In this document: positions 22,621 to 33,955 of the stretch, one piece after another
How the letters are laid out: every line of letters begins with the position of its first letter
Numbering within the stretch: the first letter of the stretch is position 1
Assembly (NCBI GenBank): GCA_029204225.1
Contig: CM055097.1
Span: forward strand, 74,548,860-74,612,859
Reading direction: 5' to 3'
Source of the DNA: Diphasiastrum complanatum
Lineage: Eukaryota; Streptophyta; Lycopodiopsida; Lycopodiales; Lycopodiaceae
DNA length: 64,000 bases
Notes under the pieces: generated by a model
What the model saw: only the letters and a program-made list of their open reading frames with translations
Database searches by the model: none
What the model was told of the DNA's origin: nothing
Position numbers and translations under genes: made by a program

Positions 22621-22839
22621 ACTGTGACCAGAAGTCCGACCTTGAAGCTAGGTCAATTAGAGACCTTAGAATAAGGCAGCCCTACATAACTCAAAAGAGT
22701 GCCCATAAATATATCTTTTCAAACTTAAACAAAAAGCTTTAGGCCTTTTCCACAATTAAATGGTCTCCACCCATGTAATTAGCACAACGTTGAATCTTAG
22801 AATAATAGCTTGCTTTTCTCTTGACAGAGAAATTGAACT

Positions 22840-23720
22840 TTAATATGTTTAGAATGAGTTTGTGGGTTTAGAGATAGAGAAATGTAGCTCTGATTATCAC
22901 AATAGAGTATGGTTGGACTGATTTGAAAGATCATAGGATCATGAAGCAATCTTCTGAACCAGATAATTTCTTTTACTATAGAGGTAGCTATGACATATTC
23001 TGATTATGTGGAGGACAAAGAAATGCATTTATGCGACTATTCCATGAAATGGGTCCTCCTACTAGAAAGCAAAGATAGCGAGATGTGGAATTTCTTGTAT
23101 CCACATTACCAGCCCAAGAATAAGTAAGTAATGTCAAAGCGTCCTCTGTATTTCCATTATAACACAAAGCATAGTGCTTAGTGGCTTGAATGTATCTTAG
23201 TACTCTGAGTAGAGCCTTCCAATGAGGTAGGCCAGGATTTGACATAAACAGTGACAATGTGCTGACTGTAAATACTAGATCAGGTCTAGTGCAGACCATG
23301 GCATACATGATCGATTGAGTGGCTATTTGAATTCATTTAGATGATCAGTAACTGAGGTCCCTTCACTCACCTTGAGTGACAGGAACTTCTTCCTCAAGAA
23401 GAGATGAGTCGATACATCTGTCGTTTCGTATAGACCAATAAGAATGTCTCATGCCTCTTTGGAGTTGGAACAATCAGCTACATGAGCTATTTGTGAATCT
23501 TTAAGATTCAGAGATACAATGGCAAGAGCTTTGTCATCCTTAGCATCCCCAAGGGGTCAACATGTTAGATTCAGCCGGTTTGGCGATCGAACCATTGATG
23601 TATCTCTAGAGTTCTTTTTCTGTGAGTATCATCTTCATCTTGAACTTCCACATGTGGAAGCCATCACCATTGAACTTGTTGATCAAGTGGATTTATGAAG
23701 ATATTCCTTCCATGATGAAT
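22840..23720 (-). mobile_element. Second Copia fragment: gag joined to RT end and RNase H
   Basis: Read on the minus strand it starts with a Copia gag N-terminus (KFNGDGFHMWKFKMKMI, UBN2/DUF4219-type) with two or three stops. At about 23325 it switches directly to the RT C-terminus (SIMYAMVCTRPDLVF, then LPHWKALLRVLRYI). It ends in RNase H remnants (YCDNQSYISLSKP). Protease, integrase and most of RT are absent, so an internal deletion has joined gag to RT. No LTRs recognised. Confidence 0.7.
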
Positions 23721-23759
23721 GATCTAAGTATAGTAAATAGTTTCGAATATTAATAGTGT

Positions 23760-26200
23760 CTTGATGGAAATTTGGGAGGTTCTGGGATAGGCGTATGAGC
23801 TAAAGCGATCTCAGGAACTTCCCGAGCAGTAGTAAGGTCTCCAGGAGGTTGGATTAAAAGTGATTTTTTTTGTTTTTTCCTTCATGGTATTGCCACGAGG
23901 TTGTGGCTTCTGAGGGTGTGAGGTGTGTGGATGAGGAATTGGTGGCTCGTCATGGATGATCTCATCGTCGATTTGATAAATTGTTTCCTCCTCACATAGA
24001 TCCCATGCATAATTGGGTCGTTTGACACGATAGACTTTGGTATCAGGTTTTTCAACTGTAACCTTGGTGACTGGAAAACTTCTGAAAAATTCTATATTCG
24101 TAAGACATTTTCATCATCTACGAATAAACCTTCTGATTCATCAGTAGGTAGCCATGCAACGTTTAACAATTCATCATTGTGTGGTTGAATATCAATAAAA
24201 TTGATAGTAATGATAGGCGTGTCTAGATCAGGAGGTTGTTCATGATCGGTCAAGGGAGTATGGGTGCAATCATCCTAATTCTAAACACAATAATCAGCCT
24301 TCACACAATCAATCATAGCCAAACTATGACAATGTGGAAAAGAAGTGTCACGCTGGCTTGTAACATATCTCCCCAGACTTCAGTGCCTTCAAGGGTTTTA
24401 TTCTCAAAAGGCGTGTGAGAGGTGAAAGAGGGTTGATCTGCATTTTGAATTTGCTGACGATATTTGTGTTGCAGCCTAATTTCTTTGGACGGTTGCGGAT
24501 ATACAATGGGCGTAGAACCTTCGTGTGCTTTTGGGTTTTGCTTGGTGCAATGGTAGTGGCTTGGCATTGTGTGCACGTGTCAAGGCCCATGCTGGCAAAT
24601 TTTTGCTAGCAGAGTTTCTACTGGCATGGAGTAGACATGAGTAGCTGGTTTAGATCATGAAGGACAATCCTTTACATGGTATTCAATGCCACAATTTTCA
24701 AAAGCTGGTGGAAAACGAAGTTTGTCTGGGCAGCAAATACTTGGATGTTTATTTGCAAAGATAAAACATCCGCGTATTGTGAGAAATTGTTGTGTTGCAA
24801 CACATCTTGGTTTGGATCGTAGATTGGGGCATTTGGGTTAATCACTTGAGCATTAGGATCATACGAATAATATGCCACCTGCTCAGAGGAGTATCCTGGT
24901 TGAGTAGTATCTTCCACATAATAAATTGCTGGATCAATGAAATTTGGATCAATAAAATGGACAACTGGTTGTGGAACGGGTTGATTAACGACAAACTATT
25001 GGCATGGTTGGAACTGATTGGGTGGAGTTGGTTGTGGTTGATACACTCCTGGCCGTGACATGGGTTGTTGTGGATTGAAAGGGCGGTATTGTCAATACAT
25101 GGGTTTGGGTGCTCCTGGAAAACGAGTTTTCAGTTGGGGGCACTCATTAGCAATGTGATTCTGCGAACAAATAGAACACTGGATATGTTCTCTTACTGGA
25201 AAGGATTTGTCAGCAATATCTTTCATAGCTCTCTGAAAATCAGTAGTTAGTTTGTCCATGTGAGTTTGTTGTAGGATTTCTAAAGATTGGGCTATATTCT
25301 CAAGCTTCGGATGATTAAGACGTTCGAGATTCTTGGATTTCTTTTCATGGTTATCAAAGTCCTCATCGGACCCCTCATCTTCTTCGCAAATGACATTAGT
25401 CATTACATCCTTAAGTTGATCATAAAGGTCAACTGGTTTTACCTCTCGGCAGATACTTCTAGGGAGTTCAACCAAGAACAATTTGATGGCCATACGTTCG
25501 GTAATATTTTCATCAACACATTCTACCTTGAGACATTTGAACGCTCAATGTAGCTTTTAAAGGACTCTTCGTGATGTATCTTGATGTGTGTGATTTGTAT
25601 GAATGGACTTTGAGTTAGTTTGGATGGTTTAAAATGCTTGATAAGAGCGTCTTTGAGGGTATTCCAAGAAACAAGATTAGGGGCTTCTAGGTTGAGATAC
25701 CACACTCTTTGACGGTTCCATAGAGAACCATAGAAAATAATAAGAGCTTTTCATTTTCAGAAGTGTCTCAGAAGTGACATGCATTATCAAAGACTTGAAG
25801 AAATCTAACTGGGTCAGATTCTCCATTGTACTTTGGTGCATCAATATGCAAAATTCTTCGTTCCAGGCGTAGAGGATTAGGGTTGGAAAATTCAACAAAG
25901 TCTCTTGACATGATGCATGATGAGGAACAGAATAATAGTACGGATGAACAATATAGTACTGTGTTTGGCCAAAAAAGGTCAAATAGGCGGTTTTTGCAAA
26001 ATAGTGAGTTTGGACAAGAATATGGACTTTTCTGGAGTAATAGAACTCGCAGACAAGACTAGAACTCGCAAACAGACTGATTAAGCATAATATAGTACTC
26101 GCGAATTCTGATAGGGAGTTTTCTCTGGCAAAATACTGATTTTTTTTTTTTGAACTTTTTTGTGAAGGAAGGAATTCGCAAAGGGTGTACGCCAAAGTTT
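23760..26200 (-). mobile_element. Gag region of an older LTR element (host of the nested Copia)
   Basis: On the minus strand, broken frames give a retrotransposon gag. One block reads WYLNLEAPNLVSWNTLKDAL (25600-25705), followed by IKHFKPSK. A coiled segment (25200-25480) ends in a zinc knuckle CSICSQNHIANEC (about 25140-25180; spacing CX2CX3HX4C instead of the usual CX4H). A Pro/Gln/Tyr/Asn-rich tail follows (24300-25090). This architecture is typical of Ty3-type and related gag proteins. Several frameshifts separate the parts. A matching PBS lies at 32976-32990 on the far side of the inserted Copia element. Confidence 0.6.
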
Positions 26201-26692
26201 CAGACTGTGGGCAATTTTATGGGATGGTTGATGAATTCTGAAACTGTAGTTTTGTTGACAGACAAGTTCAATAGTGAAAAAAATGCTTGTTTGACAGAAA
26301 GCAGACTAAATCTTTGGGACAGAATTTGCAGAGCTGCCAAAGGACTGATCTTTCACAAATATAGCCTCAATAGAATTGGTGAATTCTAATACAAACATTT
26401 GGTTGAAAAACAGAGCGATTTGACAGTAATACATGTTGATTTTTGAAAATCTGGGCAGGGTCAGAATTCGCAGAGGTGATAGACTGAAAGATAATGTTCT
26501 AGAAAGGGTGCAGACAGACTGACGAATTTTGATATACCTATTTGATGACAAAAAATGTCACTTGGATCACTTCTTTTAGAGAAAATGCCCAAGTTGACAC
26601 TTTTGTTTTTCCCCCCCAGCTTGATAGGTTGCTCAGCAGCTCTTGTAGGACCTGGGAGAAGACTTGCGCTGTATTGTGAAGAAGAATATTAG

Positions 26693-27494
26693 TGTGAAAA
26701 TGCAAAAATCATGCTTGATAGAGGCCAAAATCTTGTATATAGGATAAAAACACATGCGTGGAGCCTGTTCCCACGTGTGAAATTAGTGTACTTGTCATGT
26801 ACCATAATCATATATGTTGTACATATGATTTAATTCAAGTTCTAGTGGCTAAAATGGCCAAAAACTAGTTTTCTAGATATAGGACACATGGCATCAATCT
26901 ATTGATTGCATGAGCCAAATAACTTAGTTAGGTGTCACATCCCATGTGTAGAGGACAACTCACACGTGTGGAAAAAGCTGAAGTAGGCGAGTTTTTGCTT
27001 CTAGAAGATTTCTATGAAGATCTCCATATAGTAGAAAATTGGACCAAAAATGTCCAAAATAGAAAGTTGCATGATGATGACAGAGCATCCTCACACGTGT
27101 GAGATCTGATGCATGATCAGTACCTCTAGCTCCAAAAAGTGTATATATAGAGGCATATTTGCCACAATCAACATGAAACATCAATCTTGATTTTGGAAGC
27201 AATTTTGTGTAATTCTCTCTATTTGTCTACATTTGTTTTGATCGTTTTGAGGTTCTATCATAGTGTACTTTGTTTTCAGGTTGGAGTCCGTAGTCTGACA
27301 GGGTTTCACATGTGTGAATCCAGCAAGTACATTTACCTTCATTAATGATTGTTCTTGTTAGGTTTTTATGTCTAACATTGATCTAGTTTGATCTTAATCT
27401 TATGTAAATTGATAGATCAAGTAAATCTAACATCCAATCCCTCTTGAGGATCAAATTAGGGTCCCCTCTTGGTCCACTTTGTACTTTTTCCACA
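26693..27494 (+). repeat. 5' LTR of the Copia element (802 bp)
   Basis: TG...CA ends. It contains GTGTATATATAGAGGCATA near 27138, a likely TATA box, and repeated CACACGTGTGAG palindromes (CACGTG cores) near 27090, 26770 and 27665, the last lying just beyond the LTR. It lacks the GATCCAAGTGTCAAA segment present in the 3' LTR. Confidence 0.9.
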
Positions 27495-27510
27495 TGGTAT
27501 CATATCCAAG
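27495..27510 (+). other. Primer-binding site, initiator Met-tRNA
   Basis: TGGTATCATATCCAAG directly follows the 5' LTR. The common plant Copia site is TGGTATCAGAGC; the first eight bases match exactly. Confidence 0.85.
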
Positions 27511-28094
27511 TACAAGAGGTTTTATTGAAATTGATAGGGTTGATCCAAATCAAAGCCAAAATTAGCAAGTTTTTGGAAACTAGCTAATTTTTGGGTAACA
27601 AGTTTGATTTGATAGGTATTCTCAAAATTTTTGGACCAGAACTTGTTGTGGGATGTAGGAACACTTTTCACACGTGTGAGGCCGTACAGCTCTGATTTTG
27701 GCTGAGAAAATTCAAAAATTTGTACAATCTGACTCACACACCCAATTAGAGAGATTTTTAGTGCAAAATCAAGCATTTTCAATAGAAAATCTAATCCCTT
27801 GATTAGTTCTTGGATTAGATCAGCCAGAAAATTAAGATTGAAGCTTGAATTAGGAGAATTAAATGATTTTCTCTGATTTTTTAGTGCATGTTGAAGTTGA
27901 CGAGAGAAATTGCTAAAAATCATAGATAAAGGAGTGATTTTGCAAGTTTGAGACTAGAATCTAAATTTTCATCATTCTAGATTGGTTCATGATTGATAGA
28001 ATTGTGTCTATAAGCTTTCTAATTGCTAGAAGACTATAGGTTCAGATCTCTTAGAGAAACCATAAGAGTTTCTAGTGCTTTTTCACATTAAAAA

Positions 28095-29425
28095 ATGGCA
28101 TTAATGGGTGGTTTTTTGCTTGAAGCTAGTGAAAGGCCTACATCCACTAATTATGCTACTTGGATAGTTCGAATGGAGTCTTTGCTTGTACTTCATGATC
28201 TTTATGACATAGTACTTGAGGTGGAAGTAGAACCTCACGGAGGAGTTGAGTTGGTACAGTACAAAAAGAGATGTAGAGTTGCATTACATTGCATAAAGAT
28301 GAATGTAAGTAATGAACTTTTGAAGGAAATCTCATCTTGTACCACATCCAAAGAGGCATGGGATTCATTAAAAGCAATTTATGGATCCAAGAATACTTCA
28401 AGGATACTCATGCTTAGGAATCAAATCCTTCAAAGCATGAAAGGAAGTAGTGAAAGTGCCCAAAATTATGTCTTTAGGATCAAATCTTTGAATAAGGAGT
28501 TGTCTTCTATAGATGATAAATCAAAGATGCTGAATTAGTTCAAATCATTTTGAATGGATTAGGAGATGATTATTCCAATCTTGTTCAAACCTTTGTTGTT
28601 CAAGATTCACTTCCTAGTATTGAAAAACTTCAAAGTGTGCTTGTAAGTGAGGAGAGTAGAACGCTTCATATCAAAAGTAGGATGAGTTCTTTATCTTTTA
28701 ATGATGGTGATGAAAAAGCTAACTTTTCCTTGAAAAGCAAGAAGAAAAAGTATCCATTCAAGAATACTCAAGACATGGAGATGGAGAGCAAAGATGGAGC
28801 ATCAAGTTCCAAAGGCAAGAGCAAGAAGGACAAGAAGAAGCTGAAGTGTTTTTTTTGTGGAAAAAAGGGACATTTTGCATCCGAGTGCTACAAGAAGAAG
28901 AATGCCCAAGAGAAGGACAATCAAGGCAATCTTGTGCTTGAGGAGGAGGAAGAAGAAGGCAATCTATCTTTGATGGTATCCTCACCACAAACATCTAATC
29001 AAGACACTTGGTGGATTGATAGTGGGGCAAGCTCTCACATGACTCACCAAAAAGACTACTTTTCTAATCTACTTTCTTACAATAGTCCTAAGAGATTTAT
29101 CTTCACTACAAGTGATCAAGAATGTGAGATTGTAGGTGTTGGATCCATTCCTTTATGTCTAGGATCATCTAAAAAAGTAGATTTAGACAATGTTCTTTAT
29201 GTACCTTCAATTACAAATAACTTGTTGAGTGTAGGACAACTTATGGATAGTGGATTAGATGTACATTTCAAGCATGGAGCATGTTCTATCTTGAAAGATG
29301 AAAAATGTATTGCTAGTGGTTTCAAGCAAGGGAGGTTATTCAAATTGGATGCTAATGTGATGGTTGGAAGTGTGAACATGCAAGGGAGGAGCTCACTCAA
29401 GTGGAATTATGGCACAAAAGGTTAG
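28095..29425 (+). pseudogene. Copia gag and protease region
   Basis: The first frame (28095-28538) starts MALMGGFLLEASERPTSTNY and is a UBN2-type gag (YATWIVRMESLL; SCTTSKEAWDSLKAIY). A frameshift at about 28525 moves to the next frame, which runs to 29425. That frame has a Lys-rich stretch, the zinc knuckle CFFCGKKGHFASEC (CX2CX4HX4C, near 28848-28890), an acidic Glu run, and the aspartic protease active site WWIDSGASSHMT (near 29010-29045). A further shift at about 29400 leads into integrase. Confidence 0.85.
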
Positions 29426-30240
29426 GCCATCCTAACTATAAAGCTATGGAGACCATGGTGACAAAGGAGCTAGCAAGTGAACTTCCCAAAACCATATCCA
29501 ACTGTGGCAAGCTTTGTGAAGCTTGTGGACTCTCCAAATCTCATAAGGTACCTTTCAAGAGATCTTTGACAAGATCTAGATCTCCTCTTTACCTTATACA
29601 CTAGGTTGTTCATTCATTTTCACATGAATCAAATGGTGGAGCTCTTATGTATGTCACTTTTATTGATGATAGATCAAGAAACTCTTGGGTTTATCTCTTG
29701 TCTAAGAAAAGTGAAGTTTTTGAGTCCTTTGTAAAGTTCAAAACTCTTGTTAAAAGCAACTTAATACTAGCTTGAAAGTATTAAGAAGTGATAATGGAGG
29801 GGAGTACATCTCCAATAGGATGAAAGAGTTTTGTGAAACTAATGGCATTAGGAGAGAGTTTACTTGCACGTATACTCCACAACAAAATGGAGCAGCTGAG
29901 AGAAAGAATAGGACACTATGTGAGTGTGCTAAAGCTTTGAGATTAGATGCATCCCTTCCTACTTCATTCTAGGGAGAAGCTATTTTATGTGCAAACTTTC
30001 TATGTAATAGAATGACTAATAGTGCCATTAAAGGACTTACACCTTATGAAGTATTGTTTGACAAAAAGCCAAATCTTAGTGATTTGAAAGTTTTTGGATG
30101 TACTTGTTATGTACATATTCCTTTAGAAACAAGGAAAATGGAAGATGCCACTTCTTTCAAAGGCATTTTTGTTGGTTATAGTGAAAGTAAAAAAGCTTAT
30201 ATGATATTTGATCCTAATACCAAGAAAGTTGTTGTATAGA
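29401..30240 (+). pseudogene. Copia integrase region
   Basis: Starts with the GAG-pre-integrase motif LWHKRLGHPNYKAM, then CEACGLSKSHKVPF. The catalytic core holds LRSDNGGEYISNRMKEFC and YTPQQNGAAERKNRTL (near 29770-29920), and the C-terminal part FKGIFVGYSESKKAYMIF. TAG stops interrupt at 29602-29604 and 29970-29972, and the frame shifts near 29770 and 30225. Confidence 0.85.
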
Positions 30241-32062
30241 GATGTACTTTTTGATGAATATTTTCAAGCCAAAGGAAAGGTGACTTCCAACAACACTCAA
30301 CTTGTCAAGGATCATGCTATGGCCGAGGAGGAGCTTCATGAAGATGAAGACCAAGTGGAATCTATTCAAAGTCCAAGGGTGCCAAGAAGATCAACAAGGA
30401 CAAGGATTGAGCCATCAAGGCTCACTTATAGTGACAAAAGGGAGCAAAGGGAAGATTCTCAGCTACTCAACTCTTATACTTTCTTGACTACTATGCTTGA
30501 AGAACCAATTAGTTTTGAGGAAGCAAATAAGTCTCAATATTGGAGGAAAGCTATGCAAATAGAGTTTGATGCACCGTATGGAAAGATTGAATTCCAACAA
30601 CACTCAACTTGGAAGCTTGTTGATCTACCGTATGGAAAGAAGCCTCTTACTTGTAAATGGATGTATAGATTGAATTATAATCAAGATGGTTCCATTCATA
30701 AGTATAAAGCTAGACTTGTAGAAAAAGATTTTTTGCAAGTCAAAGGCATAGATTATGATGAAACCTTTGCACCTGTTGCAAAGCTTGTGACCATTAGATT
30801 AATCATATGTCTTGCTACTTCTTTCAAATGGGAGCTCTTCCAACTTGATGTGACAAATGCTTTCTTGAATGGATTCTTGGAAGAGGAAATCTACATGTGC
30901 CAACCCGAGGGCTTCATCAAAGATGGAGAAGAAGACAAGGTGTGTTTCTTGAAGAAGAGTCTTTATGGACTCAAGCAAGCACCAAGAGCATGGTACTCTA
31001 GGTTGCATTCCTATCTTATTTCCATTAGATTTGTTGTAAGTTCTTATGAACCATCATTGTACTACAAATGTAATGATGGAAGATCACTATCTTAGTTTTA
31101 TATGTTGATGACATTATACTCACAGGAAATGATCTAGATGGCATCAAAAATGTAAAACTTTTCTCGTCTAGTGAATTTAGAATGGTAGATCTAGGACTTC
31201 TTAAAGTTATACTTGGAATAGAAGTCACTAGAAGTAATGATTTTGCTTTCATATGTCAATCTAAGTCTGCTAGATCAATCTTAGCAAAATTTGGCATGAT
31301 TGATTGTAAAGGAGTTGAAACTCCCATGGAACTAAGTGTAAAAGTTTCTAAGGAAAGTGATGAAGCATCATTTGAGGACATCACTACCTATAGAATGCTT
31401 ATTGGTTCCTTGATATACTTAACCATCACTAGACTTGATCTTAGTTTTTGTGTTGGCAATACATGCAAAGTCCATTAATATGTCATTGGAAAGGAGCAAA
31501 AAGGGTGTTAAGGTACATCTCGACTACAAAAGACTTTGGTGGCATAGTTTATGAAAGGACTAATATTTGTTTAAGAGCATATTTGGACTCAAGTTTTGCA
31601 GGTGACAAGATGGATAGAAGATCCATAAGTGCATTTGCTATGTTCTTATGTGGAGGAGCTATATTTTGGCTTTCCAAAAAGCAAGACACCATCTCTATTT
31701 CATCAACAAAATCCGAGTATAAAGCTATGACAAAAACAACAAAGGAGGTTCTTTGGCTTACAAGGCTTTTGGAGGAGCTACATGTGATCAAGGATGAAGA
31801 CATTCCATGCATATATTGTGACAATCAAGCAGCTCAACAAGTTGCAAACAATCCAGTCTTCCATGCTCGAACAAAGCACATTGAGATTTCACATCATTTC
31901 ATGAGGGAGAAAGTGCAAGCAAAGGAGATCAAGCTTATTCATGTTTCATCATCAGATTGCATTGTTGATATACTCACCAAGGCATTGCTTAAATATCCAT
32001 TTGTAGAATTAAGATTGGCTCTTGGAGTTATAGATAGATCTATGCTAGATTTACCAAGCTAG
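30208..32062 (+). pseudogene. Copia reverse transcriptase and RNase H region
   Basis: RT blocks in order: TWKLVDLPYGKKPLTCKWMY; YKARLVEKDF (usually VAKG); YDETFAPVAK; QLDVTNAFLNGFLEEEIYM; FLKKSLYGLKQAPRAWY; and the catalytic YVDDIIL near 31101-31120, just after a TAG at 31093-31095. RNase H (31448-32062) has YLDSSFAGDKMDRRS, ISSTKSEYKAM, YCDNQAAQQVANNPVFHART and IVDILTKAL. A frameshift lies near 31465. All catalytic motifs are present but not in one frame. Confidence 0.88.
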
Positions 32063-32074
32063 ATTTTTGAGGAG

Positions 32075-32896
32075 TGTGAAAATGCAAAAATCATGCTTGG
32101 TAGAGGCCAGAATCTTGTATATAGGATAAAAACACATGTGTGGAGCCTTTTCCCACGTGTGAAATTAGTGTACTTGTCATGTACCATAATCATATATGTT
32201 GTACATATGATTTAATTCAAGTTCTAGTGGCTAAAATGACCAAAAACTAGTTTTCTAGATATATGACACATGGCATCAATCTATTGATTTCATGAGCCAA
32301 ATAATCTAGTCAGGTGTCACATCCCATGTGTAGAGGATAGCTCACACATGTGGAAAAAGCTGAAGTAGGTGTGTTTTTGCTTCTAGAAGATTTTTATGAA
32401 GATCTCCATATAGTAGGAAATTGGACCAAAAATGGCCAAAATAGAAAGTTTGATCCAAGTGTCAAAATTGCATGATGATGACAGAGCATCCTCACACGTG
32501 TGAGATCTGATGCATGATCAGTACCTCGAGGTCCAAAAAGTGTATATATAGAGGCATATTTGGCCACAATCAACATGAAACATCAATCTTGATTTTGGAA
32601 GCAATTTTGTGTAATTGTCTCTATTTGTCTACATTTGTTTTGATTGTTTTGAGGTTCTATCATAGTGTACTTTGTTTTCAGGTTGGAGTCCGTACTCTAA
32701 CAGGGTTTCACACGTGTGAAACCAGCAAGTAAATTTACCTTCATTAATGATTGTTCTTGTTAGGTTTTTATGTCTAGAATTAATCTAGACTGATCTTAAT
32801 CTTACATAGATTGATAGATCAAGTAAATCTAGCATCGAATCCCTCTTGAGGATCAGATTAGGATTCCCTCTTTGTCCATTTTGTACTTTTTCCACA
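32075..32896 (+). repeat. 3' LTR of the Copia element (822 bp)
   Basis: Begins TGTGAAAATGCAAAAATCATG after the purine stretch GAGGAG and ends TTTTTCCACA. It has a 20-base insertion relative to the 5' LTR at about 32443-32462. Confidence 0.9.
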
Positions 32897-32975
32897 ATCA
32901 GGCAATCACGCACACAAGCAAGTAGCAATAGCAAGAAAAGAAAAACAAAGTAAGCTTGTGTAAAAAACTTAAAAA

Positions 32976-32992
32976 GGGGCAACGACGCCAAT
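32976..32992 (-). other. Primer-binding site of the older minus-strand element
   Basis: The minus strand reads CCAACATTGGCGTCGTTGCC and then CC. TGGCGCCGTTGCC is the usual Asp-tRNA PBS of several plant Ty3 families; one base differs. CCAACA is a plausible LTR end. With the gag at 23760-26200 this makes a minus-strand element split by the Copia insertion at 26693-32896. Confidence 0.55.
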
Positions 32993-33316
32993 GTTGGATC
33001 TAAATCTAATGTTACGGTGACTAGGTCTATCTATGGTTCAGGTTGTAGTGTAGTGGTAGACCAATTCATCCACCTTCTAAGTTCTACATTAAAATTACAA
33101 ATAAAGTAAAGAGCATGAACAAAAAAGAGGAGCACCAAGGCTTCCTAGACAACAACTAATGAAGCTTGTTAAGGCTTCCCAGCTAACAAGCATTCTAAAT
33201 AAACTAGAACTTGCTAAGACTTACCCAACTAGCAAGGCCATTAATCTTATTCCTAATTAACACCCAAAGGGAAATGAAATAGTGATTGCGGCTAACTAAG
33301 CAATAAGCAATAAAAC
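32993..33316 (-). mobile_element. Probable LTR of the older minus-strand element
   Basis: On the + strand it begins TGTTGGATC right after the PBS complement, as an LTR end should. The other boundary is not defined. Repeated CTTGCTAAGACTTACCCAACTAGCAAGG-like pieces occur near 33140-33235. Confidence 0.35.
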
Positions 33317-33446
33317 GCTATTATGGGAAAGGGTCTTTTCACATGCAGTAGACATGCATGGGAGGTTGGCATGATTAGTTAGACTGCTTCCATGTGGATT
33401 CCGTGCATGTCTACTGCATGTGAAAAGACCCTTTTCCCATAATAGC
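33317..33446. repeat. Near-perfect 45-bp inverted repeat (long hairpin)
   Basis: Arms 33317-33361 and 33401-33446 are reverse complements except for one indel and one substitution. They run from GCTATTATGGG through GTCTTTTCACATGCAGTAGACATGCA. The 39-base loop holds ATGATTAGTTAGACTGCTTCCATG. It may be a small MITE or fold-back element; a transcript would form a long, almost perfect stem like a young miRNA or siRNA precursor. No target duplication was identified. Confidence 0.75.
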
Positions 33447-33469
33447 TAGGTCCAATGCAAAAGCATTGT

Positions 33470-33570
33470 ATGTGCACGTCCACACCCAAGACATGCATGT
33501 GGTCATGATCAGTTAGACTGCTTCCATGACGTGCATGTCTAGTACCACATGCATGTGGTTATCAGTCCAC
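33470..33570. repeat. Related palindromic block
   Basis: Repeats the loop sequence of the preceding hairpin (CATGATCAGTTAGACTGCTTCCATG with one change, near 33506-33530) between ACATGCATGTGG and CCACATGCATGTGG, which again pair. It appears to be a diverged second copy of the same fold-back. Confidence 0.55.
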
Positions 33571-33955
33571 ATGGTCCTATTCATCTTTTACCAATGTTAG
33601 GTCCATCCCCTGTACCCCCAGAGGTCCAATCCATTTAGGGTTATGATAGGTGTTGATAGCAAAAGTAGTATGTTTAAAGCTCATTGTTGTTAGGCGTAAC
33701 TGCATGCATGCTCATATTTCTTTTGTTATTTTTCTCAAATGCTTTGAACATAGGAATATGTATAGGGTTGAGTTTGCCTTGTATGTGATGTTCAAAATGT
33801 CATGTACTTTTAGTACATTAGTGCTTATAAATGCATTATAATATCTAGTGTCAGCTTTGTTAGGCCCAAAAGTAGCGATTAGCCCTAATAATAAGGCAAT
33901 TTTCTCTTTAGGCCTTCCAAAGTATTTAAAATAAGAAACCTTAAAAATCCGATCT

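Larger units (their letters stand above)
26693..32896 (+). mobile_element. Structurally complete Copia LTR retrotransposon (6.2 kb)
   Basis: Two LTRs (26693-27494 and 32075-32896) begin TGTGAAAATGC and end TTTTTCCACA. The 5' LTR is followed at once by the PBS TGGTATCATATCCAAG, complementary to the 3' end of plant initiator Met-tRNA. A purine stretch precedes the 3' LTR. Five-base flanks ATTAG (26688-26692) and ATCAG (32897-32901) agree at four of five positions, fitting an old target duplication. Internal order is gag, protease, integrase, RT, RNase H: the Copia order. The reading frame has several stops and frameshifts, so it is not autonomous now. The LTRs differ by scattered substitutions and a 20-base indel. 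Confidence 0.92.
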
